From: a bacterium
GTDB lineage: Bacteria > SZUA-79 > Acidulodesulfobacterales > Acidulodesulfobacteraceae
NCBI GenBank assembly: GCA_021800805.1
Contig: JAJYYR010000023.1
Coordinates: 1-9,607, forward strand
DNA: 9,607 bases
Reading direction: 5' to 3'
In this document: positions 1-6,687 of the stretch, one piece after another
Layout: the number at the start of each line of letters is the position of its first letter
Numbering within the stretch: position 1 is the first letter of the stretch
Made by a program: the position numbers and the translations under genes
The notes under the pieces: generated by a model
The model's database searches: none
What the model saw: only the letters and a program-made list of their open reading frames with translations
Told to the model about the DNA's origin: nothing

Positions 1-829
1 TATTAAGGTGGCTTAATTTTAAAAATTCATTTTTAGAATAACCAAGCTTTCTTAAAGCCATATCATTTACCTCTATGAAGTGTTTTGGAACGGCATCGCG
101 GGTAAATTCGGTTACGTAAGCAAGATCATATATATTGTCGAAGATTAAATTAAATTTTGTATAAAGATTTTCTATCTCATCAGTTTTTCTTTTTGAATAA
201 AAAATAAAAAAAAGTATTGATGCAAATATAAACAGCGAACCGGTTAAGTAAATCAGATTAACATAGTATCCTATGATTTTCTCACGCTTTATCGTTTCTT
301 TGACAGCTTTTACGGCAAGGGGTGAAAAAACCGGGGAATCTTTATAGAGGGCAAGTTCTATAGGTGTAAGAAATATTTTTTTTGAGATTAAACTGTGATA
401 TTTTATAATTCTACTTATTATAGGCCTTATAAGGTTAGAGTAATTAAAATAGGATTTATCTACGTATGGTAAAATCGTCTTTATTCCAATCCCTGCGGTT
501 TTTATATAATGTCTTACATTTTTAAAATCTGTATCCGTTGAGAGCATTAAGGTTTTAGCCTTAATTAAGGATGTTTTGAGTCTTTTTTTATCGTTTAACT
601 TTGAATATTTTATAATTGAAGAAGAATCTATAATCAGCTCACCTAAATCTGTCGAAAGCTTAGTCGTATAAAGTGCGAGTTCAGTAGATTTTTTAACGTA
701 AACATCGATTTCAATTTGCAAAATCGCATAAACGAAAGAGGCAATAATTGAATATAAAATCAGAATAGATAAGCCGGTAAATATGATTTTAGAGACACGG
801 GAAAGAGGCTTTATATTAAATATACCCAT
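1..829 (-). CDS. Membrane PAS-domain sensor protein, N-terminal part (cut by window edge)
   Basis: The frame opens at ATG 829-827 and runs off the left edge, giving 276 residues. A hydrophobic segment at about residues 13-37 and a second at about 186-211 enclose a roughly 150-residue region likely to be outside the membrane. After the second helix comes a short polar linker and the start of a PAS domain from about residue 225, with the recognisable pattern FIEVND at 251-256 and GYSKNEF at 263-269. This is the layout of a membrane sensor that passes a signal to a cytoplasmic output such as a histidine kinase or a GGDEF/EAL domain; the output lies outside the window, so the class cannot be decided. 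The ribosome binding site is weak (GGCGA). A TATAAT sits at 847-842 but without a good -35. The gene lies on the chromosomal side of the attachment site and is probably not part of the mobile element. Confidence 0.8.
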   Translation of the reverse strand, partial: MGIFNIKPLSRVSKIIFTGLSILILYSIIASFVYAILQIEIDVYVKKSTELALYTTKLSTDLGELIIDSSSIIKYSKLNDKKRLKTSLIKAKTLMLSTDTDFKNVRHYIKTAGIGIKTILPYVDKSYFNYSNLIRPIISRIIKYHSLISKKIFLTPIELALYKDSPVFSPLAVKAVKETIKREKIIGYYVNLIYLTGSLFIFASILFFIFYSKRKTDEIENLYTKFNLIFDNIYDLAYVTEFTRDAVPKHFIEVNDMALRKLGYSKNEFLKLSHLN

Positions 830-933
830 AATATTTCGCCAATTATAATATTTCGCAATATTTATCGGTAATCTTAGCTGCCCATTAATACATGAAGAAA
901 TATAGTAAATGCTTTATTTACAGCGGTTTTGTG

Positions 934-978
934 TGGTGAGCCGCGCGGGAGTCGAACCCACGACCACCTGATTAAAAG
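934..978 (-). other. 3' half of tRNA-Lys(UUU): attachment site of the integrated element
   Basis: Read on the minus strand, this stretch has an anticodon loop CTTTTAA (anticodon TTT, Lys), the 3' side of the anticodon stem (TCAGG), a variable region, a T arm with stem GTGGG/CCCGC and loop TTCGACT, a 7-base acceptor strand GCGGCTC, discriminator A and an encoded CCA. The 5' half is missing: the bases before the loop (GCATATGC) cannot form the expected anticodon stem or D arm. An isolated tRNA 3' half ending in the anticodon loop, 158 bases from an integrase gene, is the standard footprint of tRNA-targeted integration. Its orientation places the intact tRNA at the opposite junction, to the right of this window. 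It is therefore not a functional tRNA gene. A small inverted repeat at 905-921 just past the CCA might serve as a transcription end. Confidence 0.85.
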
Positions 979-982
979 GCAT

Positions 983-1034
983 ATGCTTTTATTATTATTA
1001 ATGCCTTATTAAATCAATGCTTTTAAGGCTTTTA
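983..1034 (+). repeat. Short direct repeats beside the att core, possible integrase arm sites
   Basis: ATGCTTTTA occurs at 983-991 and again at 1017-1025, with a related ATGCCTTAT at 1001-1009 between them and a further GCTTTTA at 1028-1034. The first copy begins four bases beyond the tRNA identity block. Tyrosine integrases with an N-terminal arm-binding domain use short repeated sites flanking the core, so these are reasonable candidates. The region is AT-rich and the repeats are short, so chance similarity is possible. Confidence 0.35.
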
Positions 1035-1057
1035 GGTTTTTCTATTCAAAATTTTTC

Positions 1058-1087
1058 TTGCCTTTTTAGTCCGTAAAATGCTATATT
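1058..1087 (+). promoter_or_regulatory. Candidate integrase promoter with overlapping inverted repeat
   Basis: TTGCCT (1058-1063) and TATATT (1082-1087) are separated by 18 bases, about 50 bases upstream of the integrase start. A perfect 7-base inverted repeat (GTAAAAT, 5-base loop, ATTTTAC; 1073-1091) covers the -10 region and could be an operator. The -35 is only a partial match to TTGACA. Confidence 0.4.
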
Positions 1088-1136
1088 TTACCGTATCGTA
1101 TTTTTATTTTTTGTACAAAATAGGGCACAGTATTTT

Positions 1137-2168
1137 ATGGCGTATATTTATCAAAGAGGCAATATTTTTTGGTATCGAGTCAGGCTCGAAGGCAACGAAT
1201 ACCGCGGCTCTACCAAAACAGATAATAAGAAACTCGCTCAGCAAATCGCAAATACTATCGAAGCCGACTTGGTCCGGAAAAAATTCAGCATGCCGGTTAA
1301 AAATAATTATACCTTTTTGACGGCTTGGGAGCAATATATAAAAAACCAAAGCCATTCAAGCAAGACTACGAAAGATAAAATAAGCCTATCGAAACATTTC
1401 CTGCCTATATTTAAAGACAAAAGCATTTCCGATATTACGCAGTCTAATATCAAAGACTACCAGTTGAAAAGAAAAATAGAAATTATGGCCATGCCGAAAA
1501 ATATCGGAAAGAAAGAATCAGAAATAAGCTTTAGGTCGGCCAATTTAGAAATAACTACATTACATCACTTTTTTAATTTCTGCATAGAAAAAGAACTCAT
1601 AGAAAAGAATCCGGCGTTTAAAATTAAAAAACTAAACGAATTATCCCGCCTTAAAACCTTATCCGATTCCGACATCGAGAAGCTCATCGCCGGCGCCACA
1701 AATAAATTAACCCGGGACTTAATAACTTTCTTAATTTTGTCAGGTTGCAGAAAAGGCGAAGCCCTAAATCTCAAATGGGACGACGTGGACTTGCAGAACG
1801 ACGTAATAGCGATTAAAGGGACTAAAACAAAATACGACAGATATATTCCTATCAGCAAGCCTTTAAAAGTCCTTTTGAGCGGCATTGAAAAAAAACAGGA
1901 CTGTTTATACGTATTTAACAAAAACGGGGCTAAATTAGGCGATTTTAAGAAGTCTTTCCATACCGCCTGCAAAAATGCGGGATTTAAGGATATGCACATT
2001 CATGACTTAAGACACGTCTTTGCGAGCAAAATGGTAAAAGACGGGGTCTCGCTATATATAACGGGGGAACTTCTTGGACACAGGACGACGCAGATGACGA
2101 AAAGATATTCGCATTTAGTCCCGGATACGTTAAGAAAAGCGGTGGACGACGTCTGGGGAAATAAATGA
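1137..2168 (+). CDS. int: Tyrosine recombinase (site-specific integrase)
   Basis: This 343-residue protein has the full order of a phage/ICE-type integrase. Residues 1-50 form a small N-terminal domain (YQRGNIFWYRVRLEGN) of the kind that binds arm sites. Residues about 57-165 form the SAM-like core-binding domain, and about 172-340 the catalytic domain. The catalytic residues are visible: R205 in GCRKGEAL, a lysine near 230-232, H289 and R292 in HDLRH, H315 in LGHR and the nucleophile Y324 in KRYSHL. It should catalyse integration into, and excision from, the tRNA-Lys site at 934-978. It reads away from the attachment site. The ribosome binding site is poor (AGGG about 13 bases upstream). Its 3' end is echoed by a decayed fragment at 5469-5537. 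The HTH protein at 8770-9102 is a candidate excisionase partner. Confidence 0.95.
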   Translation: MAYIYQRGNIFWYRVRLEGNEYRGSTKTDNKKLAQQIANTIEADLVRKKFSMPVKNNYTFLTAWEQYIKNQSHSSKTTKDKISLSKHFLPIFKDKSISDITQSNIKDYQLKRKIEIMAMPKNIGKKESEISFRSANLEITTLHHFFNFCIEKELIEKNPAFKIKKLNELSRLKTLSDSDIEKLIAGATNKLTRDLITFLILSGCRKGEALNLKWDDVDLQNDVIAIKGTKTKYDRYIPISKPLKVLLSGIEKKQDCLYVFNKNGAKLGDFKKSFHTACKNAGFKDMHIHDLRHVFASKMVKDGVSLYITGELLGHRTTQMTKRYSHLVPDTLRKAVDDVWGNK

Positions 2169-2180
2169 ATTAAGGGAGAA

Positions 2181-2201
2181 TAAAAAAACCGTTAAGCGGC
2201 T
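2181..2201 (-). terminator. Weak terminator-like hairpin at the end of the TPR gene
   Basis: On the minus strand the end of the TPR gene reads CCG-CTTAA-CGG followed by seven T residues, with the stop codon inside the loop. The stem is only 3-4 pairs, so an intrinsic terminator is possible but weak. The integrase ends 23 bases away on the other strand, so some stop signal between the convergent genes is expected. Confidence 0.25.
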
Positions 2202-4474
2202 TGAAGTAATGAGTCGCACTCATGATTAAACAGCCAATCATTGGGTATGGTAAGAGTAGCTTGCTGTGTGTAACGCTTTACCAATGCGTCTTTCAGCTCA
2301 ATAATGTTATCATGAGCTGCTGTATCCATGATAGATTTATTAGATTGGTCAAACAAAGACATATCGCCTAATTCACCGGAAGCATGCATTATAAGTATAT
2401 GAGCAATTGGCTGAATAGATGGATCAACTATTTGCCGAGCTAAAACGACCGCCTCTTTATATTGGCCTTGTCTAATTCGAAGACTAGCAAGAGCAGTTTT
2501 AAAATATTCACGCTGAGAAAACCAAGAGCACTCTCTTAACCCCCAGTTGAAAATATCCTCCGCCTCTATCAATTCACCCTTACGCATTAGTGCCATGCCT
2601 TTAATATGATAAGCGACCCATTCGCCTTGACTTGCAGGCGGGTTCTTTGGAAGAATATCTAAAGCTTTGGAATACTCACCCATAGCCACTAACACGGATG
2701 CCTTTCCATTTCGAGACAATCCGCTATAAGGAAACTTGCTAATAAATTCCTCATAGGCTTCCAGCGCAGTAGGAAGTTCACCCATCTTTCTATAAGTTTC
2801 GGCAATACCAAAGTATGACCATGGACTTAACGGAGAAAATTCAATATTGTTTTTATACTTCTCTATAGCTTCAGCAAAACGACCTAAATCCCGCAACATC
2901 CTTGCATGGGAAGCCATAGCATTAAAAGCTGATGGAAAACGCTTAATTAAATTAGATAAAACTTTTTCAGCATCTTCTATCTTTCCAAGTTCCCGCAAAA
3001 TTTCTGCACTATTCTGTTGCAGAACTAAATCATCAGGGTAGACATTGCAGAGATTATTAATTGTCAATAGAGCTTCATCTATCCGTCCCATATCTCTAAG
3101 TACTTGCGCGCGACCACTATTGGTAACTTTATCTGTATCTATATTATTAGATTCTCGTAATATCTCGTCGTAAGCATTTAATGCTTCCTCTAACTTACCG
3201 CTATAAGCCAATGCTGATGCGCGGGCATTTCTTGTAACAATATCTCCTTGATATTCATTTATACATTGTTCATAAATTTTAAGTGCATCCTCTATCTGCC
3301 CAATATCCTTTAATACTTCAGCCCGCCCATTTAGTGCAACCACAATATTTTCGGGATCATACGATTTAACTCCAGATTCACGATACATTTCTAACGACTT
3401 TGGATATTCGGCAAGTAACCGATATGCATCCCCTAAAGTCGCATATGTCCATGGATCATCGGGATTCTCTTTAACTGCCATATTGGCAAATTCCAACTGA
3501 ATCTGCGGGTTACCTATCTCATCTTTAGCAAATTGCGCCAACTTACAAAGAGACTTCGCTATATGTTCAGGTTTACTATCGTGCCGCTGACTTTCAATAA
3601 GTTCAAAGGTAAAAACAAACGCTTTATCTTTATTCCCTTCTATAAGACATTTTTTAATGGCTTCTATCTGTTTTTTTGCCCGCTGAAAAGCATCATGGTT
3701 ATTTACAGTACTTTTACATATATAGTCCGTATCGCGAAGGCTGTCTTCATATTTCGGTTTTTCAAATTCAATATTAGTAACGGCTTCCTTAAAAGGAGCA
3801 GCCCACATCTGGAATATATTGCGAGCCTTACTAATACCGCGGAAACGGGGATGAGACAGGAGTTGAAGTATGGCAAGGTCTTTTTTATTGCGTTCGGTAA
3901 CAAATAAACGAAATGCGCCATATCTGATGGCCTCATAATAAAAATCTCGTTTACTATCTGATGTTTCACCAAACATTTTATACGGCAAACCATTCCAGAC
4001 ATTATATCTTTTTAATATTTCTTCTTGGTCGTTTTGAATTGTTAATAAAAAATTAGTTGTTATTTCTAAGGATTCTAATTTACTTAGTTTGATTGCCCCA
4101 TCTAAATCTGAACCTGTAGGCATAGGTGCGGAATATAAGCGATTCTCCACATACTCCTTCACTTCGGCTTTACTAAGAAGGTCATTTAAGCATTCGATAG
4201 CCTCGATTCTTGTTGTCTCGTCTTCTTCTTTATCTAATGTTATTAAAGTAAGTTGGAGACATCTGTCCTGCTCCCATGCCGTTTCCAGTTTTTTTAAAAC
4301 TTCCGACCGGGATGTGTATTCTATTTGAAATATATCGGCTGCATTTGCAAATAAAAAAGGAATATCACACTCATTGCGTTCAGCCCATGTTTCTTCATCT
4401 AAACTTATAGAATAAAATTTACTATCTTCTATGCAAACCGCTATAGCAGATTGTCCTGATAAAATAGCTTTCAT
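2192..4474 (-). CDS. Large TPR-repeat protein, second gene of a two-gene cassette
   Basis: The protein has 760 residues. About 325-685 is an array of roughly ten tetratricopeptide repeats with typical spacing; examples are WTYATLGDAYRLLAEYPKSL (342-361) and SYFGIAETYRKMGELPTALE (553-572). TPR arrays are protein-binding scaffolds. The N-terminal 320 residues are not TPR-like and I do not recognise them; they begin MKAILSGQSAIAVCIEDSKF and contain a predicted helical part near 125-235. There is no signal peptide or clear membrane segment, so it is probably cytoplasmic. The start ATG overlaps the stop of the upstream zinc-ribbon gene by one base (TAATG), with GGAG eight bases upstream, so the two are translationally coupled and probably work together. 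The pair lies next to the integrase and reads toward it, a usual place for element cargo. A role in defence or toxin-antitoxin is inference only. Confidence 0.85.
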   Translation of the reverse strand: MKAILSGQSAIAVCIEDSKFYSISLDEETWAERNECDIPFLFANAADIFQIEYTSRSEVLKKLETAWEQDRCLQLTLITLDKEEDETTRIEAIECLNDLLSKAEVKEYVENRLYSAPMPTGSDLDGAIKLSKLESLEITTNFLLTIQNDQEEILKRYNVWNGLPYKMFGETSDSKRDFYYEAIRYGAFRLFVTERNKKDLAILQLLSHPRFRGISKARNIFQMWAAPFKEAVTNIEFEKPKYEDSLRDTDYICKSTVNNHDAFQRAKKQIEAIKKCLIEGNKDKAFVFTFELIESQRHDSKPEHIAKSLCKLAQFAKDEIGNPQIQLEFANMAVKENPDDPWTYATLGDAYRLLAEYPKSLEMYRESGVKSYDPENIVVALNGRAEVLKDIGQIEDALKIYEQCINEYQGDIVTRNARASALAYSGKLEEALNAYDEILRESNNIDTDKVTNSGRAQVLRDMGRIDEALLTINNLCNVYPDDLVLQQNSAEILRELGKIEDAEKVLSNLIKRFPSAFNAMASHARMLRDLGRFAEAIEKYKNNIEFSPLSPWSYFGIAETYRKMGELPTALEAYEEFISKFPYSGLSRNGKASVLVAMGEYSKALDILPKNPPASQGEWVAYHIKGMALMRKGELIEAEDIFNWGLRECSWFSQREYFKTALASLRIRQGQYKEAVVLARQIVDPSIQPIAHILIMHASGELGDMSLFDQSNKSIMDTAAHDNIIELKDALVKRYTQQATLTIPNDWLFNHECDSLLQAA

Positions 4475-5331
4475 TAAAAAATCTCCGTATTAACGCCAAT
4501 ATCTTTCAACTTCCTTGATATTGCCTTAAATAAAACCTTATCAGATTTTCTTTTTCTATGAGGAGTTAATTTAGATTCATGATATGATAAATATTTAATA
4601 GCACGTCGACTAATAGGACCGTATATGTGTACTTCTATAAAATCAAAGCTTTCTTTTTTATTTGAACTAGCTAATATTTCAGAGAATTCCTTTTTATTAG
4701 TTTTAGAGGTAAGCCTCTTTCCAAGTTTTGCCACGGCCAGCAATTCCCTTTCCTTCCAAGAAGCACGATAACCGTAAGGTATATGACCTCCGACTCTAAT
4801 ATTGTTATTTTCTATAAATTGGGTTGAATTTTCTTCAAAAACCGTTGCACGTTCCTGTATGGAGAGATCTTTTAATACCATACAACATTCGCCGTAATAA
4901 GTTACCCCTCTCTGATTAATTGATAGCGATGCGAAGTGTATATGTTCCTTATAGAAGGGGAATAATAAACTATCAGCTACGTTTCTTGCTTCATCCCATA
5001 CATTGTTTTCCGGTAACCTACTTTCACTACCAACTGCTTGATAGAAAGTCTGGTAAAGATTATTGTCGCTTGAAGCAAATTCATTTATTTTATCCAATGA
5101 GCAATTTATGACTGCCGAAGAATGGGCAACAGTATCACGAAAATCTTTTAAAATACTATCGCATTTTTTTAAATTTATATCATTTTCTACTTTTTCTACT
5201 CTATCTTTAAGTGCGTTAACCTCCGCATTAAGCAATGCAGCACGTACGTTTGGATATCCTAAATTATATCCGCAAACTACACAACTACACATAAAATCAG
5301 CAGTTTCTTCGCCACAGTTTGTGCATTTCAT
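4474..5331 (-). CDS. Zinc-ribbon protein of unknown function, first gene of the cassette
   Basis: The protein has 285 residues. An N-terminal zinc ribbon is formed by C3-x2-C6 and C17-x2-C20, followed by GYNLGYPNVR. Residues 31-56 look like a short coiled coil. The rest appears to be one folded domain with strongly patterned blocks: GVTYYGECC (142-150), RATVFEENS (161-169), IPYGYRASWKERELLAVAKL (184-203) and EVHIYGPI (233-240). The tail (250-280) is rich in Lys and Arg and could contact nucleic acid. The YYG / RATVFEENS / EVHIYGP order faintly recalls ADP-ribosyltransferase-like families (such as DUF3626), but I cannot confirm this and no catalytic claim is made. A strong promoter lies upstream and the ribosome binding site is poor. 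Its stop overlaps the TPR gene start, which suggests a shared function. Confidence 0.85.
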   Translation of the reverse strand: MKCTNCGEETADFMCSCVVCGYNLGYPNVRAALLNAEVNALKDRVEKVENDINLKKCDSILKDFRDTVAHSSAVINCSLDKINEFASSDNNLYQTFYQAVGSESRLPENNVWDEARNVADSLLFPFYKEHIHFASLSINQRGVTYYGECCMVLKDLSIQERATVFEENSTQFIENNNIRVGGHIPYGYRASWKERELLAVAKLGKRLTSKTNKKEFSEILASSNKKESFDFIEVHIYGPISRRAIKYLSYHESKLTPHRKRKSDKVLFKAISRKLKDIGVNTEIF

Positions 5332-5395
5332 AAAATCATCATCAAATTTATATACTTTGGTTTTATTATACTATAAAACTTATTAAATTTTATAT

Positions 5396-5424
5396 AATAT
5401 AATAAAGTAATTTATAAAAGTCAA
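5396..5424 (-). promoter_or_regulatory. Sigma-70-type promoter for the zinc-ribbon/TPR operon
   Basis: On the minus strand TTGACT (5424-5419) and TATATT (5401-5396) are separated by exactly 17 bases, about 65 bases upstream of the zinc-ribbon start codon. The match is close to consensus at both boxes. A second TATAAT-like box at about 5371-5366 lacks a -35. Confidence 0.6.
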
Positions 5425-5468
5425 ATATACGGTCTTACCGATTCTATAATAACAAAATTTGCTTAAAC

Positions 5469-5537
5469 TTCGCTTTAGTTCCGGAAACGCTTAGAAAAGC
5501 AGTTAGCGACGTGTGAAATAAGGACAATAAAAAAGGT
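5469..5537 (+). pseudogene. Decayed 3' end of a second tyrosine integrase
   Basis: This stretch aligns with the last part of the intact integrase and its 3' flank (about 2106-2187). It translates to FALVPETLRKAVSDV then stop, against SHLVPDTLRKAVDDVWGNK in the intact protein. A one-base deletion (TTCGC-TTTAG against TTCGCATTTAG) breaks the frame, the Trp codon is lost, and similarity continues past the stop into an AATAAAAAA tract. Nothing upstream of 5469 matches the integrase. The copies differ at many bases, so this is the tail of a related but different integrase, not a recent duplicate. It marks an earlier recombination event on the far side of the zinc-ribbon/TPR cassette. Confidence 0.75.
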
Positions 5538-5597
5538 TAATGTTTTATACCTAAACGAAAAATCAAAGCCCTTAAAGCGCAAATTTGAAAGGATTTT

Positions 5598-5942
5598 TTA
5601 GATATTCAACAAAGTTTTTATTGTTTGCTTTAGAGCTTCCGTATCTTTTGAGTTTAATTTGCCGATTTTATTCTTCAGTCTTTTTTTATCTATCGCTCTT
5701 AGCTGAAATATCAGCGCAACCGAAATCGAAGATAAATTATTTAATGAATCGGGAGAAACCTTAAAAGTAAACGGAAAATTTGAAGCTTTTATTTGCGTTG
5801 TAAAAGGAATTATAAGAACGGTAGGGATTTTGTCTATATTATCCGATGTTTGGGCTATAATCGCGGGTCTTAAGCCTTGCTGCTCCCGTCCTTCCGTAGT
5901 TGAAGCGGGAATTTCGACAAGATATATATCTCCAAAAATCAA
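5598..5942 (-). CDS. mazF: MazF/PemK-type endoribonuclease toxin
   Basis: The 114-residue protein has the length and motifs of MazF toxins: an N-terminal FGDIYLVEIPAS strand, the loop and strand GREQQGLRPAIIAQ (18-31) containing the conserved RPAII, a second strand LIIPFTTQI, and SVALIFQLRAIDKKRL (74-89). MazF proteins cut mRNA at short sequences when freed from their antitoxin. The start is TTG (5942-5940), chosen because it begins the conserved FGDI block and overlaps the antitoxin stop by four bases (TTGA); GAGG lies ten bases upstream. A weak start overlapping the antitoxin stop fits coupled, lower production of the toxin. The usual role in mobile elements is to stabilise inheritance. Confidence 0.9.
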   Translation of the reverse strand: MIFGDIYLVEIPASTTEGREQQGLRPAIIAQTSDNIDKIPTVLIIPFTTQIKASNFPFTFKVSPDSLNNLSSISVALIFQLRAIDKKRLKNKIGKLNSKDTEALKQTIKTLLNI

Positions 5943-6169
5943 GATAAATTAACCTCAAAATTGTTTAAAGCCTCATCGCTTAAAGCGTCCCATTCCGAAA
6001 ATTCTTTTTTAAGAGTAAAATTCTTACCTTGGGCGGCGGTCTTTGACTGCAAATATTCTATAAAGTCGAGAACCTCGAATTGTTTATCTTCCGGAAGCGA
6101 TTTAACGGCTTTGATTATTTTGCCGGATAAATCCATATCTAATTCGTCTTTAAAAATATTAGCATTCAT
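5939..6169 (-). CDS. Antitoxin of the MazEF-type pair (DUF2281-like)
   Basis: The 76-residue protein contains GKIIKAVKSLPEDKQFEVLD (16-35) followed by FIEYLQSK (36-43), a pattern typical of DUF2281-type antitoxins. The C-terminal tail (LKKEFSEWDALSDEALNNFE) is the likely toxin-binding segment. An excellent ribosome binding site (AGAGG) precedes the ATG. The gene directly precedes and overlaps the MazF-like toxin, as expected for an antitoxin. It lacks an obvious classical MazE AbrB-type fold in its short N-terminus, so how it would bind DNA for autoregulation is unclear. Confidence 0.8.
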   Translation of the reverse strand: MNANIFKDELDMDLSGKIIKAVKSLPEDKQFEVLDFIEYLQSKTAAQGKNFTLKKEFSEWDALSDEALNNFEVNLS

Positions 6170-6201
6170 TTAAAACCTCTTGAAATTAATTATATATTTA
6201 A

Positions 6202-6230
6202 AATATAGCACTATATGGAAAGATAATCAA
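6202..6230 (-). promoter_or_regulatory. Toxin-antitoxin promoter with overlapping palindrome
   Basis: On the minus strand TTGATT (6230-6225) and TATATT (6207-6202) are 17 bases apart, about 33 bases upstream of the antitoxin start. A perfect palindrome with 6-base arms (ATATAG-CA-CTATAT, 6203-6216) overlaps the -10 box, a sensible place for an autoregulatory operator bound by the antitoxin or the complex. Confidence 0.55.
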
Positions 6231-6244
6231 TATCGGAAAAATAT

Positions 6245-6622
6245 TTACTTTTTTATTGGAAGAAGTTTTACATATTCGCACGACCATCCTGTAGCATAAT
6301 GGTCCCTAAATGCTCCTACTTTAAAATCCACACAACCATTCGCTCCATCAGGAGCATGTTTTTCGGCTTCAGCTGTTACGCCGCTTCCTTGAGAGGTATT
6401 AATCACAGAATACCTTGTATTGCTCCATTCATCATTTGCTAAAAGATAATTGCTTACAACAATTATTCCGTATTCATTGACAATTTTAAAACCCGGAACA
6501 ATAGGTAGTGCGGATACTATAAATTTACCGTTTTGCGCCGAAGCTGTTTTAACTCCGGGAAACAAAAACAATAAAGCAATTGCAAGAAATAAAACCAGTA
6601 AGGGTTTTTTGGATTTTAACAT
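6245..6622 (-). CDS. Small exported protein, possibly YbjQ-like
   Basis: The chosen start is ATG 6622-6620, with GGAGG five bases upstream; it gives 125 residues opening with a Sec signal peptide (MLKSKK, then LLVLFLAIALLFLF) and a likely cleavage after ASA near residue 28. Longer in-frame starts exist, including one whose ATGA overlaps the repressor stop, but they would bury the signal peptide. The mature part has PIVPGFKIVNEYGIIVVSNY (40-59) and, later, DGANGCVDFKVGAF; this resembles the order in YbjQ-type (DUF74) or DUF4156-type small domains, but only weakly. Two Cys in the mature part (GCVDF, SCEYV) could form a disulphide. It lies 65 bases after the repressor on the same strand, so it may be expressed in the integrated state. 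Its function is unknown. Confidence 0.65.
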   Translation of the reverse strand: MLKSKKPLLVLFLAIALLFLFPGVKTASAQNGKFIVSALPIVPGFKIVNEYGIIVVSNYLLANDEWSNTRYSVINTSQGSGVTAEAEKHAPDGANGCVDFKVGAFRDHYATGWSCEYVKLLPIKK

Positions 6623-6687
6623 TTTAACCTCCATAAAAATTAATTTTATGTTTATATAGCTAAGTTTGAGTTTTTCTGTTAGATTTT

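Noticed and set aside
828..856. Two identical 12-base direct repeats ATAATATTTCGC, 17 bases apart, over the start of the PAS sensor gene
   Set aside because: They are AT-rich and one overlaps the start codon; no further structure supports a regulatory site.
1565..1999. Long ORF on the strand opposite the integrase
   Set aside because: It lies fully inside the integrase gene, has no recognisable domain and is a shadow of that coding frame. The same holds for the other opposite-strand ORFs inside the TPR, zinc-ribbon and HTH genes.
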